From positions 3,486,423 to 3,550,422 of the forward strand of contig NZ_KZ614145.1 of the NCBI RefSeq assembly GCF_002884495.1: a stretch of 64,000 nt of DNA, written 5' to 3'. The notes below the pieces were generated by a model that was not told the origin of the DNA, did no database searches, and was given only the letters and a program-made list of their open reading frames with translations. A program made the translations under genes and the position numbers. Shown here in pieces: positions 18,662 through 26,907 of the stretch; the stretch's first letter is position 1, and each line of letters starts with the position of its first letter. This DNA comes from Rummeliibacillus pycnus. GTDB lineage: Bacteria > Bacillota > Bacilli > Bacillales_A > Planococcaceae.

Positions 18662-19207
18662 ATGGTTTTTTTAGAGGGGTATAGTTGTTATTTACGTACA
18701 TTAGAAGTTGCGGATGTGACGCCATACACAGAAATGGTTGCTCGTAATATGAAATACTGGTCTATTCATGAGCCATTACATCCGCCTGAATATTATACAG
18801 AAAAAGTACAATTGAAGAAAATTCAAGAATCTATTCGACAGATGCATGCAAACCGTGAGTATAGCTTTGGAATATTTGCTCCTGGAACGACTCAGATTAT
18901 TGGACATATTTCAGTATACTCTATTAGACGTTTGCCTTTTTCAAGTGCATTTGTAGGTTATTCAATGGATGAAGCCCATACTGGAAAGGGAATTGTTTCT
19001 GAAGCACTTTCACTCATTTCAAAATTTGCGTTTGAAGATTTATGTATTCATCGTCTAGAAGCTTATGTTTCACCTAAAAATGTAGCATCTGTCAGAGTAT
19101 TAGAGAAAGCGGGATTTATAAGAGAAGGATTATTACGGAAATTGCTATATATTAATGGAAAATGGCAAGATCATTATTTATATGCATTAATGGAGGAAGA
19201 TTATTGA
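18662..19207 (+). CDS. GNAT N-acetyltransferase (RimJ/RimL-like)
   Basis: 181-aa acetyl-CoA-dependent acyltransferase of the ribosomal-protein-alanine acetyltransferase group. The signature VGYSMDEAHTGKGIVSEAL (motif A), then HRLEAYVSPKNVASVRVLEKAGFIREGLLRK, is typical. Substrate unknown. The preceding gap (68 bases after PPK2) shows no terminator, so cotranscription is possible. Confidence 0.9.
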   Translation: MVFLEGYSCYLRTLEVADVTPYTEMVARNMKYWSIHEPLHPPEYYTEKVQLKKIQESIRQMHANREYSFGIFAPGTTQIIGHISVYSIRRLPFSSAFVGYSMDEAHTGKGIVSEALSLISKFAFEDLCIHRLEAYVSPKNVASVRVLEKAGFIREGLLRKLLYINGKWQDHYLYALMEEDY

Positions 19208-19313
19208 AAAGGTAAGGCCGCTTGGCGGAGATGGAGAAGTAATTTCCGTAAACTATTTAATGGTATGTAAAGAAATAATGTCGAATTTCCCAGGAAATAT
19301 GTCGATGAATAAG

Positions 19314-19354
19314 AAAAAGCGATTTTCCTATATTTTTGGAAAATCGCTTTTTTT
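19314..19354. terminator. bidirectional intrinsic terminator
   Basis: AAAAAGCGATTTTCC (19314-19328) pairs with GGAAAATCGCTTTTT, with runs of A and T outside. It separates the convergent GNAT and carbonic anhydrase genes. Confidence 0.9.
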
Positions 19355-19370
19355 CTTTATTTATCTAGTA

Positions 19371-19931
19371 TTATTTAGATCCGTCAACTACTACATCTAA
19401 ATGGCCAGTTTTAGGATCAATAACTAATCCGTGAACAGGAATAGAGTCTAATACTAAGGGATGGTTTTTGATCATTTCTACACTATTACGTACATTAGCT
19501 TGTACATTATCAAAACCATGTAACCATTGATTTAAGTCTACACCTGAGTAACTAAGTACCTCTAATGTCTCTTGCTTAATACCACGATCAACCATTTTTT
19601 GGAGCATTTTCTCAGGGTCAACTGCACTCATGCCACAATCATAATGGCCAACTACGAAAACTTCGTCTGCTTGTAACTCATAAATAGCTACTAGTAAGCT
19701 TCTCATAATTCCACCAAAAGGATGGTTTAATATGGCACCAGCACTTTTAACCATTTTAACATCGCCATTACGGAGATTCATGGCCTTAGGTAGTAATTCA
19801 ACAAGACGGGTATCCATGCAAGTTAAAATTACAAAATGTTTATCGGGATATTTGCTAGTAATGTAAGGTTCATATCTTTTTTCACGTACAAAGGATTCAT
19901 TAAATGTAAGGATATCATTTAGTATTGACAC
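19371..19931 (-). CDS. beta-carbonic anhydrase
   Basis: 186-aa zinc enzyme that hydrates CO2. Zinc ligands: Cys and Asp-Arg pair in TCMDTRLVELLP, and His and Cys in VVGHYDCGMSA. Length and motifs match the YvdA-type enzymes of Bacillus. It lies 84 bases downstream of mreBH on the same strand with no terminator seen between, so it may be read with it. Confidence 0.92.
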   Translation of the reverse strand: MSILNDILTFNESFVREKRYEPYITSKYPDKHFVILTCMDTRLVELLPKAMNLRNGDVKMVKSAGAILNHPFGGIMRSLLVAIYELQADEVFVVGHYDCGMSAVDPEKMLQKMVDRGIKQETLEVLSYSGVDLNQWLHGFDNVQANVRNSVEMIKNHPLVLDSIPVHGLVIDPKTGHLDVVVDGSK

Positions 19932-20015
19932 GCTATCACTTCTCCCTTCCCACTTCCCCTTTCCTTACATTACTAATTGTAAAATATCTATTGATAAAAG
20001 CAAATACGGAATTTT

Positions 20016-21014
20016 TTATTTTTTTAGTAAATGAATCGTATCTAATGATTTTCCTGTACCTACAGCCACAGATTCTAATGGTTCAGGTGCTAAGTGAACA
20101 GGTACATCTAATTTATATGAAAGCCAATCTGTCATGCCTTTTAATAGAGATCCACCACCAGTTAAAACAATTCCACGATCTACAATATCACCAGATAATT
20201 CTGGAGGGCAACTTTCTAGTGTTCTACTGATCAATTCTAAGATCGATAATAGACTCTCTTTTATACAATCTTGAATTTGAAGAGAAGAGACTTGAATCGT
20301 TTTTGGAAGTCCTGTCACAATATCACGTCCACGAATTTCCAATGTTTCTGTTGCATGGTCGATTAGTGCATAACCAATTTCTTGTTTAATTTTTTCAGCA
20401 GTTGGTTCGCCAATTAAAACGTTAAATTCTTTACGTGCGAATTGAATAATTTCTTCATTTATGTGGTCTCCACCAAGTTTCATTGTATTAGAAGTAACGA
20501 TTCCACCAAAAGAAATAATCCCTACTTCTGTTGTACCGCCACCGATATCTACGATAACACTAGCTATAGGATCACTAACAGGTAGTTCTGCACCTATTGC
20601 TGCTGCAACTGGTTCATCAATTAAATAAACTTCTTTTGCACCACATTGTTTGACAGCATCTTGAATCGCAAGACGTTCTACAGAAGTTGCTCCAGATGGT
20701 GTACAAACAATAACATTTGGTTTTCGTAGGGAAGCGCCCATTTTTTTTGATGCTTTTTCCATCATTGCTTTGATCATTGCTGTTGTCATATCAAAATCAG
20801 CAATTACACCATCTTTTAAAGGACGTATAGCTTTAATAGATTTTGGGGTTTTACCAACCATTTCTTTTGCTTCTAATCCAGTTGCGATAATTTCATTTGT
20901 GTTTATGTTGAAAGCTACAACTGAAGGCTCGTTTAAGATAATTCCTTTGTTTTTTGTATATACTAACGTATTGGCTGTGCCAAGATCGATTCCGATTGCA
21001 GTTGTCGAAAACAT
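20016..21014 (-). CDS. mreBH: rod-shape actin homologue MreBH
   Basis: 332-aa actin-fold cytoskeletal protein. The nucleotide motifs [30 protein letters not shown] and [11 protein letters not shown] are intact. Choice of paralogue: the stretch [14 protein letters not shown], the [19 protein letters not shown] segment and the [21 protein letters not shown] segment follow MreBH of B. subtilis more than MreB or Mbl, and the gene is away from mreCD. MreBH directs lateral-wall hydrolase activity (LytE) in B. subtilis. Confidence 0.85.
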   Translation of the reverse strand: MFSTTAIGIDLGTANTLVYTKNKGIILNEPSVVAFNINTNEIIATGLEAKEMVGKTPKSIKAIRPLKDGVIADFDMTTAMIKAMMEKASKKMGASLRKPNVIVCTPSGATSVERLAIQDAVKQCGAKEVYLIDEPVAAAIGAELPVSDPIASVIVDIGGGTTEVGIISFGGIVTSNTMKLGGDHINEEIIQFARKEFNVLIGEPTAEKIKQEIGYALIDHATETLEIRGRDIVTGLPKTIQVSSLQIQDCIKESLLSILELISRTLESCPPELSGDIVDRGIVLTGGGSLLKGMTDWLSYKLDVPVHLAPEPLESVAVGTGKSLDTIHLLKK

Positions 21015-21216
21015 ACGTAAAATTCCTCCTCTAAATACCTTAGGTTACATAAGTATAAATTATATTTTTCGTTTAAAGTATGTTATTTTATGGTATATAA
21101 CAAACATTACATAGGGTAATAGATATATAGTTAATATAAAATGTTAAATAGAGGAAAATTTATAGTGGTGAAGATTTGTATGTTATAGGAATGTTAAAAA
21201 AATGTGAGGAGAATTT

Positions 21217-21250
21217 AAAAAAAGCTATTTGCATAGCAAATAGCTTTTTT
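21217..21250. terminator. bidirectional intrinsic terminator
   Basis: AAAGCTATTTGC (21221-21232) pairs with GCAAATAGCTTT (21236-21247), with A and T runs outside. It ends the 46-aa minus-strand gene. Confidence 0.85.
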
Positions 21251-21254
21251 CGTA

Positions 21255-21395
21255 TTAAAATTTATTTTTTGGTTTTGGATCTACGATATGAGAAGTGGAA
21301 GAATCAAGTCCCACTCTTAAATAGTGGATAAGCAATGCACCTGATACTAAGAGTAAAGCGAACATACCACCTACTGAAGCAAGAAATGAAGCCAT
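21255..21395 (-). CDS. 46-aa single-pass membrane protein, unknown
   Basis: ATG at 21395 behind the strong site GGAGGG (9 bases). One hydrophobic helix (MASFLASVGGMFALLLVSGA, about residues 1-24) is followed by a soluble tail SSTSHIVDPKPKNKF. It has its own terminator 5 bases past the stop. I do not recognise the family. Confidence 0.65.
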   Translation of the reverse strand: MASFLASVGGMFALLLVSGALLIHYLRVGLDSSTSHIVDPKPKNKF

Positions 21396-21575
21396 TATCG
21401 ATAACCCTCCCTAAAATTAAATATAAATTCTCTATTAAATAGTATACATAATTTTAGCGCTAAAAATGGCTAAAATATGAAATTTTATAAAATTTTTTCT
21501 AATAATTATAGAACACTATTATCATAACACATATTTTTTTAAAGGAAATGGTTATTTATTGAAATGCTCTTGATC

Positions 21576-22808
21576 TTAAAATGCCCAGTTTCCATTTCGA
21601 AATACTGCTTCTACTTTACCGTCTTCTGTAATTCCGTCTATATTCATCTCACCTGAACCTACCATAAAATCCACATGGGCAATACTACGATTTAAGCCAT
21701 TATTTAATAATTCTTCTTGGGTCATATTCGTCCCATTTTCAATACAGAATGCATATGCGCTACCAATTGCTAAATGGTTTGATGCATTTTCATCAAATAA
21801 TGTGTTATAGAATAGTAACCCAGATGCTGAAATTGGAGACTGATTTGGTACTAGAGCAACTTCTCCTAAATAATGTGAACCTTCATCTGAAGCAACAAGG
21901 TTTTTTAATACTTCTTCTCCTTCTTGTGCTTCGATTTTAACAATTCGTCCATTTTCAAAGGTAATCGTAAAATGGTCAATAATATTACCGCCATAACTTA
22001 GTGGTTTTGTACAAGATACATAGCCATTGACGCCTTCTTTAAAAGGAGCAGTAAATACTTCTTCGGTAGGGATGTTTGCCATAAAAGCTTTACCAGATTG
22101 GTTTACGCTACCGCCACCACTCCAAATATGCTCTTTAGGCAACTCGATTATTAAGTCTGTACCAGGAGCTGTGTAGTGAAGTTTATGATATTTTTTGTTA
22201 TTTAGATAGTTGACTTTTTCATGTAATGTTGTGTCATGCTTTTCCCAAGCCTTTAGAGGGTCATCAAGATCAGCACGTACAGTTTTAAAAATTGCTTCCC
22301 ATAAAGCTGGCACTTGTTCATCTTTTGAAAGATTTGGATATACTTTCGCTGCCCAATCAGGAGATGGAGCACCAATTACAGTCCAACTCACTTTGTTAGA
22401 TTGAGTGGCTTGGCGAAAATGGCTGAGTGCTTGGCCGGATGCTTTTTGTTGTTTTGCAATATGATTTGAATGAATACCTTTTAGTAAATCAGGGCTTTGA
22501 GATTTAATCGTCATAAATGCAGCTCCGTGATCAGCTAACCAGTTTTTTTCTTCTGCATGCCAAGGTGCAAAGAATTCAAAGGCATCTTCTGGAGCAAATT
22601 CATAATGCATTCGAGTTAACACATCATCAGAATAGTGTACAAATACTTCTCTTGCACCAGCTTCATATGCTTTTTTAGTAACAAGACGAACGAATTCTAC
22701 ATTATCTACTGTAGCTTGGATAAATAAGTATTGGTTAGGTTGAATATTCACACCTACTTTAACAGCTAATTCCGCATAGCTATTTAACTTTTCTTGGAAT
22801 GTTTTCAT
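21576..22808 (-). CDS. M29 family aminopeptidase, second paralogue
   Basis: 410-aa metallo-aminopeptidase very similar to the product of 13614-14843 along its whole length. The same metal-site motifs are seen: NIPTEEVFT, GEVALVPNQSPIS, NASNHLAIGSAY and AHVDFMVGSG. Start at ATG 22808, 6 bases after GGAGGGAA; a TTG at 22814 would touch the ribosome site. Monocistronic by position. Confidence 0.92.
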   Translation of the reverse strand: MKTFQEKLNSYAELAVKVGVNIQPNQYLFIQATVDNVEFVRLVTKKAYEAGAREVFVHYSDDVLTRMHYEFAPEDAFEFFAPWHAEEKNWLADHGAAFMTIKSQSPDLLKGIHSNHIAKQQKASGQALSHFRQATQSNKVSWTVIGAPSPDWAAKVYPNLSKDEQVPALWEAIFKTVRADLDDPLKAWEKHDTTLHEKVNYLNNKKYHKLHYTAPGTDLIIELPKEHIWSGGGSVNQSGKAFMANIPTEEVFTAPFKEGVNGYVSCTKPLSYGGNIIDHFTITFENGRIVKIEAQEGEEVLKNLVASDEGSHYLGEVALVPNQSPISASGLLFYNTLFDENASNHLAIGSAYAFCIENGTNMTQEELLNNGLNRSIAHVDFMVGSGEMNIDGITEDGKVEAVFRNGNWAF

Positions 22809-22942
22809 AAACAATTCCCTCCTTTGAATACTAAGATAATTTTATCAATTTAAAAAAATTAAGCAAATGTGACAAATTGATTTAGAATTCACCTTATTTT
22901 GCGAATTTTTGTCAAATATCCTCTATTGTTCAAAATAGAATA

Positions 22943-22969
22943 TTAAGATTAGGGAAAAGAAACCGAAAT
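22943..22969 (+). promoter_or_regulatory. candidate sigma-D (motility) promoter for motAB
   Basis: TTAA (22943-22946), 15 bases, ACCGAAAT (22962-22969). The sigma-D consensus is TAAA-N15-GCCGATAT, and motAB of B. subtilis is sigma-D dependent. The match is partial (about 6 of 8 in the -10). Confidence 0.4.
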
Positions 22970-23002
22970 AATAACAAGAACGACGACTTTGGAGGTACTA
23001 AA

Positions 23003-23806
23003 ATGGATTTATCATCAGTTGTGGGGCTTATATTGGGGATCATAGCAGTATTTGTGGGGATGTTCCTTAAAGGTGTTACTCCAGATGCATTGCTCAACCC
23101 AGCTGCTATATTAATCATTCTTTTAGGAACTGTAGCAGCAGTAACGATAGCGTTCCCTAAGAGTGAATTAAAGAAAATACCAAAATTATTTAAAATCTTA
23201 TTTACAGAGCAAAAATTAGTTAGCGATATCGAAATTATTAAATTGTTTTCTGAATGGGCTGACTTAGCAAGACGTGAAGGATTACTTGCTTTAGAAGGTA
23301 AAGTTGATGAAATTGATGATCCTTTTTTGAAAAACGGTTTAACTTTGGCGATAGATGGTCAAAACGCAGATTATATACGTGATGTACTAACTGAAGAAGT
23401 AGAAGCTATGGAAGAACGACATACGAATGGTGCTCTGATTTTCACACAAGCAGGTACATATGCTCCAACATTAGGGGTACTCGGTGCGGTTGTTGGTTTA
23501 ATCGCAGCATTAAAAGATATGAATGATGTCGACAAATTAGGACATGCCATTTCTGCAGCATTTGTGGCTACATTACTAGGGATTTTCACCGGTTATGTAT
23601 TATGGCATCCATTTGCCAATAAGCTTAAAACTAAATCTGGTATCGAAGCACGTCAAAAGATGATGATGATTGAAGGAATTCTTTCAGTTTTAGAAGGGGA
23701 GGCTCCTCGCGTAATCGAACAAAAACTTTCTTCATATTTATCAAAAGAAGAACGCAAACAAATTATGGAAGAAAGCGGGGCGAATGGCCTTGGCAAAGAA
23801 GACTAG
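23003..23806 (+). CDS. motA: flagellar motor stator protein MotA
   Basis: 267-aa membrane protein with four helices (about residues 5-21, 33-52, 148-170, 182-202) and the cytoplasmic loop that contacts FliG. PTLGVLGAVVGLIAAL and the GHAISAAFVATLLGIFTGYVLW segment match B. subtilis MotA more than the Na+-type MotP. With MotB it forms the proton channel that drives flagellar rotation. It overlaps motB by 23 bases. Confidence 0.95.
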   Translation: MDLSSVVGLILGIIAVFVGMFLKGVTPDALLNPAAILIILLGTVAAVTIAFPKSELKKIPKLFKILFTEQKLVSDIEIIKLFSEWADLARREGLLALEGKVDEIDDPFLKNGLTLAIDGQNADYIRDVLTEEVEAMEERHTNGALIFTQAGTYAPTLGVLGAVVGLIAALKDMNDVDKLGHAISAAFVATLLGIFTGYVLWHPFANKLKTKSGIEARQKMMMIEGILSVLEGEAPRVIEQKLSSYLSKEERKQIMEESGANGLGKED

Positions 23807-24608
23807 AAAACGCAAAAAGGAACATGGTGAAATTCCAGAGTCATGGCTGCTTCCATATTCCGATCTTCTCACTTTGTTGTTAGCATTATTTATTGTATTA
23901 TTTGCATCTAGTTCAGTAGACACTCAAAAGTTATATCAACTTTCCTCTGTGTTCAATGCAGTGTTTGATGGAGGGAGTGGGGTAATGGAATATCCTTCTG
24001 CAGTCGATCCTACAAATCCAAAAAGTATTGCGAATAGCAAAAACTCAGCTTATTTAGAAGATCAAAAATCACTTTCAAAAATTAAAGGAAAAGTAGATGA
24101 TTTTATAGCTGTACACGAGTTAGAAAAACAATTCGAAACAAAGTTAACGGATGATGGTCTTCTTGTAACAATTCGAGATAGTGTGTTATATGATCCAGGT
24201 AAAGCAGATGTAAAAGAAGAATATAAAGCTACAGCTAAGGAATTGTCGAAACTTCTTGTTTTTGATCCAAAAAGAAATGTAGTTATTACAGGTTACACGG
24301 ATAATGTTCCTATGCACAATGCGGAATTTGCATCTAACTGGGAACTAAGTGTAATGCGAGCTGTAAATTTCTTAACGCTTATTGTTGATAATAATCCAAA
24401 ACTAGATTCAGCTTACTTTAGTGCTAAAGGTTATGGAGAAAATAATCCAATTGCAACAAATAATACAGCTGAAGGTCGTGCAAAGAACCGTCGAGTAGAA
24501 GTACTAATTCAACCATTAGTGAAAAAAGATGGTACACCAACAAACCCTTCAAGCCAAACTGATTCGTTAAACAAAACAGATAATAAAGAAACAAAAACAA
24601 CAAAATAA
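23784..24608 (+). CDS. motB: flagellar motor stator protein MotB
   Basis: 274 aa. One N-terminal membrane helix contains the proton-binding Asp in PYSDLLTLLLALFIVLFA (about residues 27-44); the plug region follows, then a C-terminal OmpA/MotB peptidoglycan-binding domain (VITGYTDNVPMHN ... NRRVEVLI). It overlaps motA by 23 bases, so the two are translationally coupled. Confidence 0.95.
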   Translation: MALAKKTRKRKKEHGEIPESWLLPYSDLLTLLLALFIVLFASSSVDTQKLYQLSSVFNAVFDGGSGVMEYPSAVDPTNPKSIANSKNSAYLEDQKSLSKIKGKVDDFIAVHELEKQFETKLTDDGLLVTIRDSVLYDPGKADVKEEYKATAKELSKLLVFDPKRNVVITGYTDNVPMHNAEFASNWELSVMRAVNFLTLIVDNNPKLDSAYFSAKGYGENNPIATNNTAEGRAKNRRVEVLIQPLVKKDGTPTNPSSQTDSLNKTDNKETKTTK

Positions 24609-24633
24609 CCATAAAAAGAATAAAGTTGTAAAT

Positions 24634-24680
24634 CAAACATAATACGATTTCTGTATTATGTTTGAAATCTCTTTTTATTT
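24634..24680 (+). terminator. intrinsic terminator of motAB
   Basis: CAAACATAATAC (24634-24645) pairs with GTATTATGTTTG (24653-24664); a T-rich stretch follows after six bases. Confidence 0.6.
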
Positions 24681-24700
24681 AACAACTTGTAGAAGCAAAA

Positions 24701-24745
24701 ATACATAAAAAAGGTATATCTATAGAGATATACCTTTTTTATGTA
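24701..24745. terminator. bidirectional intrinsic terminator
   Basis: Long palindrome ACATAAAAAAGGTATATCT / AGATATACCTTTTTTATGT between the convergent motB and yfkK genes. Confidence 0.85.
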
Positions 24746-24777
24746 TGACAAACACTTTAAACGAGTGCGTTCCGCAT

Positions 24778-25002
24778 TTAATCTTTACGTAGTGAACCTA
24801 GTTCGGCAACAATTGCTTGCATTTCACTTGGACTAAAAGCGTCACGCTTCATGACCATTTCATATAAGAAAACTAAGTCTTCATAGTTTTCAGTGCTAAA
24901 ATGTTCTGATTTCATCGCATCTGCATTAACCATACGAAGTTTATCTTTAATTGCTTCAATCATGAAAGTTACATTCTCTGCTGTTGGTTGTGCAAGATTC
25001 AA
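24778..25002 (-). CDS. yfkK: DUF1128 family protein (YfkK-like)
   Basis: 74-aa soluble helical protein. The pattern NVTFMIEAIKDKLRMVN ... FSPSEMQAIVAELGSLRKD is typical of the DUF1128/YfkK family of Bacillales. Function unknown. The ribosome site GGAGGAATCCC precedes the ATG. Confidence 0.8.
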   Translation of the reverse strand: MNLAQPTAENVTFMIEAIKDKLRMVNADAMKSEHFSTENYEDLVFLYEMVMKRDAFSPSEMQAIVAELGSLRKD

Positions 25003-25083
25003 AGGGATTCCTCCTACCTATTATTCCATTCATATACTACAGTATCATTTCACGATAGATTATAAAAGTCAATTTCCATAGAA

Positions 25084-25236
25084 TTAGCAGTCTCGTTTAC
25101 TTTTTTGCTCTTTGCCTTTTTCTTCTTTTAGTTTGTCTTGAATACGTATTGTTTCATTGAAAAGTCCGAATAAGATCAAAAGTGCTGTAGAGCCTGTCAA
25201 AACAAATGTTACGAAAATGACTAAATGCTGTAGTTG
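25084..25236 (-). pseudogene. possible remnant of a small membrane protein
   Basis: An open frame reads a hydrophobic helix (HLVIFVTFVLTGSTALLILF) and a charged tail (KLKEEKGKEQKSKRDC) before TAA at 25086-25084. There is no ATG or GTG between the upstream in-frame stop and the helix, and no ribosome site before the only TTG (inside the helix). The composition looks genuine, so this is a decayed gene or one with an unusual start. Confidence 0.35.
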
Positions 25237-25248
25237 TAAGTTGAAACT

Positions 25249-25277
25249 GTTTTACATGTATTGTAGTGGGGTATAAT
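25249..25277 (+). promoter_or_regulatory. sigma-B-like promoter with overlapping sigma-A elements
   Basis: GTTTTA (25249-25254), 14 bases, GGGTAT (25269-25274) fits the Bacillus sigma-B consensus. TATAAT (25272-25277) overlaps it, with TTTACA at 25251-25256 only 15 bases away. It lies 32 bases upstream of the YtxH-like gene. Confidence 0.55.
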
Positions 25278-25308
25278 AATATATATAGATGTTTGAAGGA
25301 GGATAAAT

Positions 25309-25668
25309 ATGTCTAACAAATTAGTTACAGGAATTGCATTAGGAGCAGTTGCGGGAGCAGCATTAAGTATGTTGGATAGAAGCACACGTGAAACTACAAC
25401 TAAAAAGGTTAAGCACCTGGTAGTCGATGTACAATATTATGCATATAATCCTGAAGAATTGGTTAACAAGATTCAGTCTACAACAAGCAAAGTTCAATCT
25501 ATGTATAAAACTTTTATGCACGACAAAGACTTCTATTTAGAAAAGTTTAATGAAATTCAAGAATTAACGCCACAAGTTAAGGAAATAGTTCTTGAGACAA
25601 AAGAAGTATTTACTGCAGGAATTGAAAAAGAAAAGAAAAATCCCTCTGAATCCATTATTCATCTATAA
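25309..25668 (+). CDS. YtxH-like small stress protein
   Basis: 119 aa. Short N-terminal hydrophobic Gly/Ala stretch (GIALGAVAGAALSML, about residues 7-21), then a charged helical, coiled-coil-like region. This is the layout of YtxH-domain general stress proteins of Bacillus. The ribosome site GGAGGA fits ATG 25309. A sigma-B-like promoter supports a stress role. The YihY/BrkB gene follows after 28 bases, probably in the same transcript. Confidence 0.65.
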   Translation: MSNKLVTGIALGAVAGAALSMLDRSTRETTTKKVKHLVVDVQYYAYNPEELVNKIQSTTSKVQSMYKTFMHDKDFYLEKFNEIQELTPQVKEIVLETKEVFTAGIEKEKKNPSESIIHL

Positions 25669-25696
25669 GTAACTCGAGAATAAAGGGGGATCCCTT

Positions 25697-26698
25697 ATGG
25701 AGAAACATAGAAAACGTAAAAAGTCTTCTGGATATAAGGTTTCTAGAAACTCCAAAACAAGGTCAACTAATAGAGAAAATAAATCTTCTGAAGTGCTTAA
25801 TAAGATGAAGCTTATGCAAATAGAGAAAAAGGGTATTTTAGATCAAAAATATGATGTTACAGAACTAAAGGGATTTGTGTTGGCTTTTTTTCAACGATTG
25901 AAGTATGCAGATATTACTGGATTTGGTGCACAATTAGCCTATTTCTTTTTGTTATCATTATTTCCTTTGTTAATATTCTTAATGACCTTATTGCCTTTTT
26001 TAGATTTTCCAACGGATATAATTTATACAATTTTAGAGAATATGCTACCAAGTCAAGTCTATACAATGATTGAAGGAACGATTTCGGAGGTACTCGAATA
26101 TCGTAATGGTGGTTTATTGTCCATTGGGATTATTGGAACGATTTGGTCTGCTTCCAATGGTGTAAATGCTTTGGGTAAATCTTTAAATCGTTCTTATAAC
26201 CAAGTGGAAACAAGGCCGTATGTTATTGCAAGATTGATGTCTGTTATGTTTACCTTGATGCTAATCTTATTAATTGTTGTTGCCCTTGTACTACCTGTTT
26301 TTGGGGAACAAATTGGTTTGTTTTTATTTTCATCCTTTGGCTTTGAGGCTGATTTTTTTGTGATTTGGAATAAATTCCGATTACTTTTGCCGCCTGTGCT
26401 AATATTCGTTGTTCTAACATTAATGTATTGGATTATGCCGAATATAAAATTATATTTAAGAAGTGTATTAGTAGGTGCGTTATTTTCTACAGTTGCATGG
26501 CTCTTTGTTTCCTATGCCTTTTCTTTCTATATAAATCATTTTGCAAATTACTCTGCTACATATGGCAGTATAGGTGGGATTATCATTCTCATGTTATGGT
26601 TGTATGTAACGGGAATAATATTAATGGTAGGCGGTCAACTGAATGCTATTATGCAACAGCGAAGAGAAATACTAGAAAAAAAGAAAAGAAATCGATAA
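25697..26698 (+). CDS. YihY/BrkB family inner membrane protein (YfkH-like)
   Basis: 333 aa. A basic soluble N-terminus (about 60 residues, KHRKRKKSSGYK and onward) precedes six membrane helices. Family motifs: GFGAQLAYFFLLSLFPLLIFL, SIGIIGTIWSASNGVNAL and SYGSIGG-type GSIGGIIILMLWLY. Formerly called ribonuclease BN; no nuclease activity is expected. Function unknown. It is longer at the N-terminus than the usual 270-280 aa. Confidence 0.88.
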   Translation: MEKHRKRKKSSGYKVSRNSKTRSTNRENKSSEVLNKMKLMQIEKKGILDQKYDVTELKGFVLAFFQRLKYADITGFGAQLAYFFLLSLFPLLIFLMTLLPFLDFPTDIIYTILENMLPSQVYTMIEGTISEVLEYRNGGLLSIGIIGTIWSASNGVNALGKSLNRSYNQVETRPYVIARLMSVMFTLMLILLIVVALVLPVFGEQIGLFLFSSFGFEADFFVIWNKFRLLLPPVLIFVVLTLMYWIMPNIKLYLRSVLVGALFSTVAWLFVSYAFSFYINHFANYSATYGSIGGIIILMLWLYVTGIILMVGGQLNAIMQQRREILEKKKRNR

Positions 26699-26699
26699 A

Positions 26700-26741
26700 A
26701 GACTTCTCAACAAATTATGTATGAGAAGTCTACAGTTTTTT
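26700..26741 (+). terminator. intrinsic terminator
   Basis: AGACTTCTCA (26700-26709) pairs with TGAGAAGTCT (26722-26731), then TACAG and six T. It ends the YihY/BrkB gene. Confidence 0.8.
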
Positions 26742-26831
26742 GAGTTGCTTCCCTTCGCTTTTCTCTCTCAATCTTGTAGTTTTGGAGTTATACTACTACT
26801 ATTTAATTCAAAACAAATACATAAAAATAAC

Positions 26832-26876
26832 AAAAGGTATCGAAGGAAATGAATCCACTCGATACCTTTTTCTTTT
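26832..26876. terminator. bidirectional intrinsic terminator
   Basis: AAAAGGTATCGA (26832-26843) pairs with TCGATACCTTTT (26859-26870). It lies 32 bases past the 3' end of the P-type ATPase gene. Confidence 0.75.
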
Positions 26877-26907
26877 AAATTTGATTGTTGATCCTGCCTT
26901 AAGGAGA

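Noticed and set aside
19931-20015. Terminator between mreBH and the carbonic anhydrase gene
   Set aside because: No stem with T-run is visible in the 84-base gap; cotranscription remains possible.
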